Shown here: piece by piece, positions 5,168-6,084 of the stretch
Position numbering within the stretch: the stretch's first letter is position 1
Layout of the letters: each line of letters begins with the position of its first letter
From: Hyphomicrobiales bacterium
GTDB taxonomy: Bacteria; Pseudomonadota; Alphaproteobacteria; Rhizobiales; GCA-2746425
Direction: 5' to 3'
Assembly (NCBI GenBank): GCA_002746425.1
Contig: NVXB01000063.1
Span: forward strand, 9,175 to 15,258
Length of the DNA: 6,084 nucleotides
The notes under the pieces: model-generated
Seen by the model: the letters and a program-made list of their open reading frames with translations, nothing else
Database searches by the model: none
Told to the model about the DNA's origin: nothing
Position numbers and translations under genes: made by a program

Positions 5168-6084
5168 ATGGCTGACTACCTCGTCAAAGATATCGCGCTG
5201 GCTGATTGGGGCCGCAAGGAAATCGCTATCGCGGAAACTGAAATGCCAGGCCTGATGGCGCTGCGCGAAGAATTTGGTTCCGCAAAACCACTCAAGGGCG
5301 CGCGCATTGCCGGCTCCCTTCACATGACCATTCAAACAGCCGTGTTGATTGAAACACTGGTGGCGCTGGGCGCCGACGTGCGTTGGGCATCGTGTAATAT
5401 TTTCTCAACCCAGGATCACGCTGCCGCAGCTATTGCTGAAACAGGCGTTCCGGTTTTTGCTGTTAAGGGCGAAACACTGGACGAGTATTGGGATTATGCA
5501 GATCGTATTTTCCAATGGGGTAATGGCGAATGTCCAAACCTCATTCTGGATGATGGCGGCGATGCCACCATGTTGATTATTCTGGGTGCACAGGCTGAAA
5601 AAGACATTTCAGTTCTCGACAACCCGGAAAACGAAGAAGAAGTTGCCTTCTACGCCCGGATCAAAAAGCGTATTGCGGAAACACCAGGCTGGTTCGCCAA
5701 AGTGCGCGAAACTTTGCAGGGCGTTTCAGAAGAAACAACAACCGGCGTGCACCGTCTTTATCAGCTGCATAAAGCTGGTGATTTGCCGTTTCCCGCAATC
5801 AACGTGAATGATTCCGTTACCAAGTCCAAATTTGACAATCTCTATGGTTGCCGCGAAAGCCTGATTGATGGTTTGCGCCGTGCCACTGATGTGATGATCG
5901 CGGGCAAAATTGCTGTTGTGTGCGGTTATGGTGATGTGGGCAAAGGTTCTGCTGAATCTCTGCGCTCCTCCGGTGCGCGTGTGATCGTGACCGAAATCGA
6001 TCCGATTTGCGCGCTTCAGGCTGCCATGGAAGGCTATGAAGTTAACACGCTGGATAATGTTGTTAGCCAGGGCGATATCTTCGT
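5168..6084 (+). CDS. ahcY: S-adenosylhomocysteine hydrolase, N-terminal part (runs off right edge)
   Basis: Cytoplasmic NAD-dependent enzyme that splits S-adenosylhomocysteine into adenosine and homocysteine, closing the methyl cycle and relieving product inhibition of methyltransferases. 305 codons are present of an expected roughly 465. Active-site residues seen: H52 in 'GSLHMT', D129 in 'LDDGGD' (127-132), E189 in 'EETTTG' (188-193), N214, K219 and D223 in 'NDSVTKSKFDN' (214-224). The Rossmann NAD-binding motif 'GYGDVGKG' is at 253-260. Between D129 and E189 it carries the extra segment of about 30 residues, rich in Glu, that is typical of proteobacterial enzymes and absent in the human one. 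The ATG at 5168 has AAAGG 9 nt upstream and the family-typical start 'DYLVKDI'. Same strand as ptsH, 141 bp away; this order is common in Hyphomicrobiales. Confidence 0.97.
   Translation, partial: MADYLVKDIALADWGRKEIAIAETEMPGLMALREEFGSAKPLKGARIAGSLHMTIQTAVLIETLVALGADVRWASCNIFSTQDHAAAAIAETGVPVFAVKGETLDEYWDYADRIFQWGNGECPNLILDDGGDATMLIILGAQAEKDISVLDNPENEEEVAFYARIKKRIAETPGWFAKVRETLQGVSEETTTGVHRLYQLHKAGDLPFPAINVNDSVTKSKFDNLYGCRESLIDGLRRATDVMIAGKIAVVCGYGDVGKGSAESLRSSGARVIVTEIDPICALQAAMEGYEVNTLDNVVSQGDIF

Overview
This window looks like a chromosomal segment of an alphaproteobacterium, most likely of the order Hyphomicrobiales (Rhizobiales). The main evidence is gene order: chvI, chvG, a short hprK, a mannose-type EIIA gene, an HPr gene and ahcY, all on the plus strand and in the order known from Agrobacterium, Sinorhizobium and Brucella (bvrR/bvrS). 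The proteins match those families closely. The genus cannot be fixed from the sequence alone; base composition looks moderately GC-rich and even across the genes, with no sign of recent transfer.

Layout. Positions 1-952 (minus strand) hold the N-terminal 317 residues of a gamma-glutamyltransferase-family protein that runs off the left edge. A 227-bp divergent intergenic region (953-1179) follows, with a candidate chvI promoter, a near-identical 10-bp direct repeat and two small hairpins. chvI (1180-1878) and chvG (1891-3750) encode an OmpR-type response regulator and its membrane sensor kinase. hprK (3757-4197) begins 6 bp later and is the short, kinase-domain-only form. After 94 bp come manX (4292-4690, EIIA-Man type) and ptsH (4700-5026, HPr), 9 bp apart. 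A 141-bp leader (5027-5167) precedes ahcY (5168 to the right edge), the first 305 codons of S-adenosylhomocysteine hydrolase.

How the genes fit together. ChvG-ChvI is the envelope/acid/host-signal two-component system of this order. HprK, EIIA and HPr belong to the incomplete, regulatory PTS of alphaproteobacteria, which has no sugar permease here: HPr carries both the PEP-dependent His site (H35) and the HprK-dependent Ser site (S66), and passes phosphate to EIIA H9. The close packing from chvI to ptsH suggests co-transcription of envelope sensing with carbon/nitrogen status control. AhcY removes the methylation by-product SAH and is probably regulated separately.

The most interesting non-coding signal is the ahcY leader. 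By eye it folds as a three-way junction closed by a 12-of-13-bp stem whose 3' strand covers the ahcY Shine-Dalgarno, and a local hairpin competes for the 5' strand of that stem. This is a riboswitch-like architecture that does not match the SAH riboswitch as I know it. The second unusual point is the GGT-family gene in the place where pckA usually lies in this order; it lacks the arginine that binds the gamma-glutamyl group in classical GGT.
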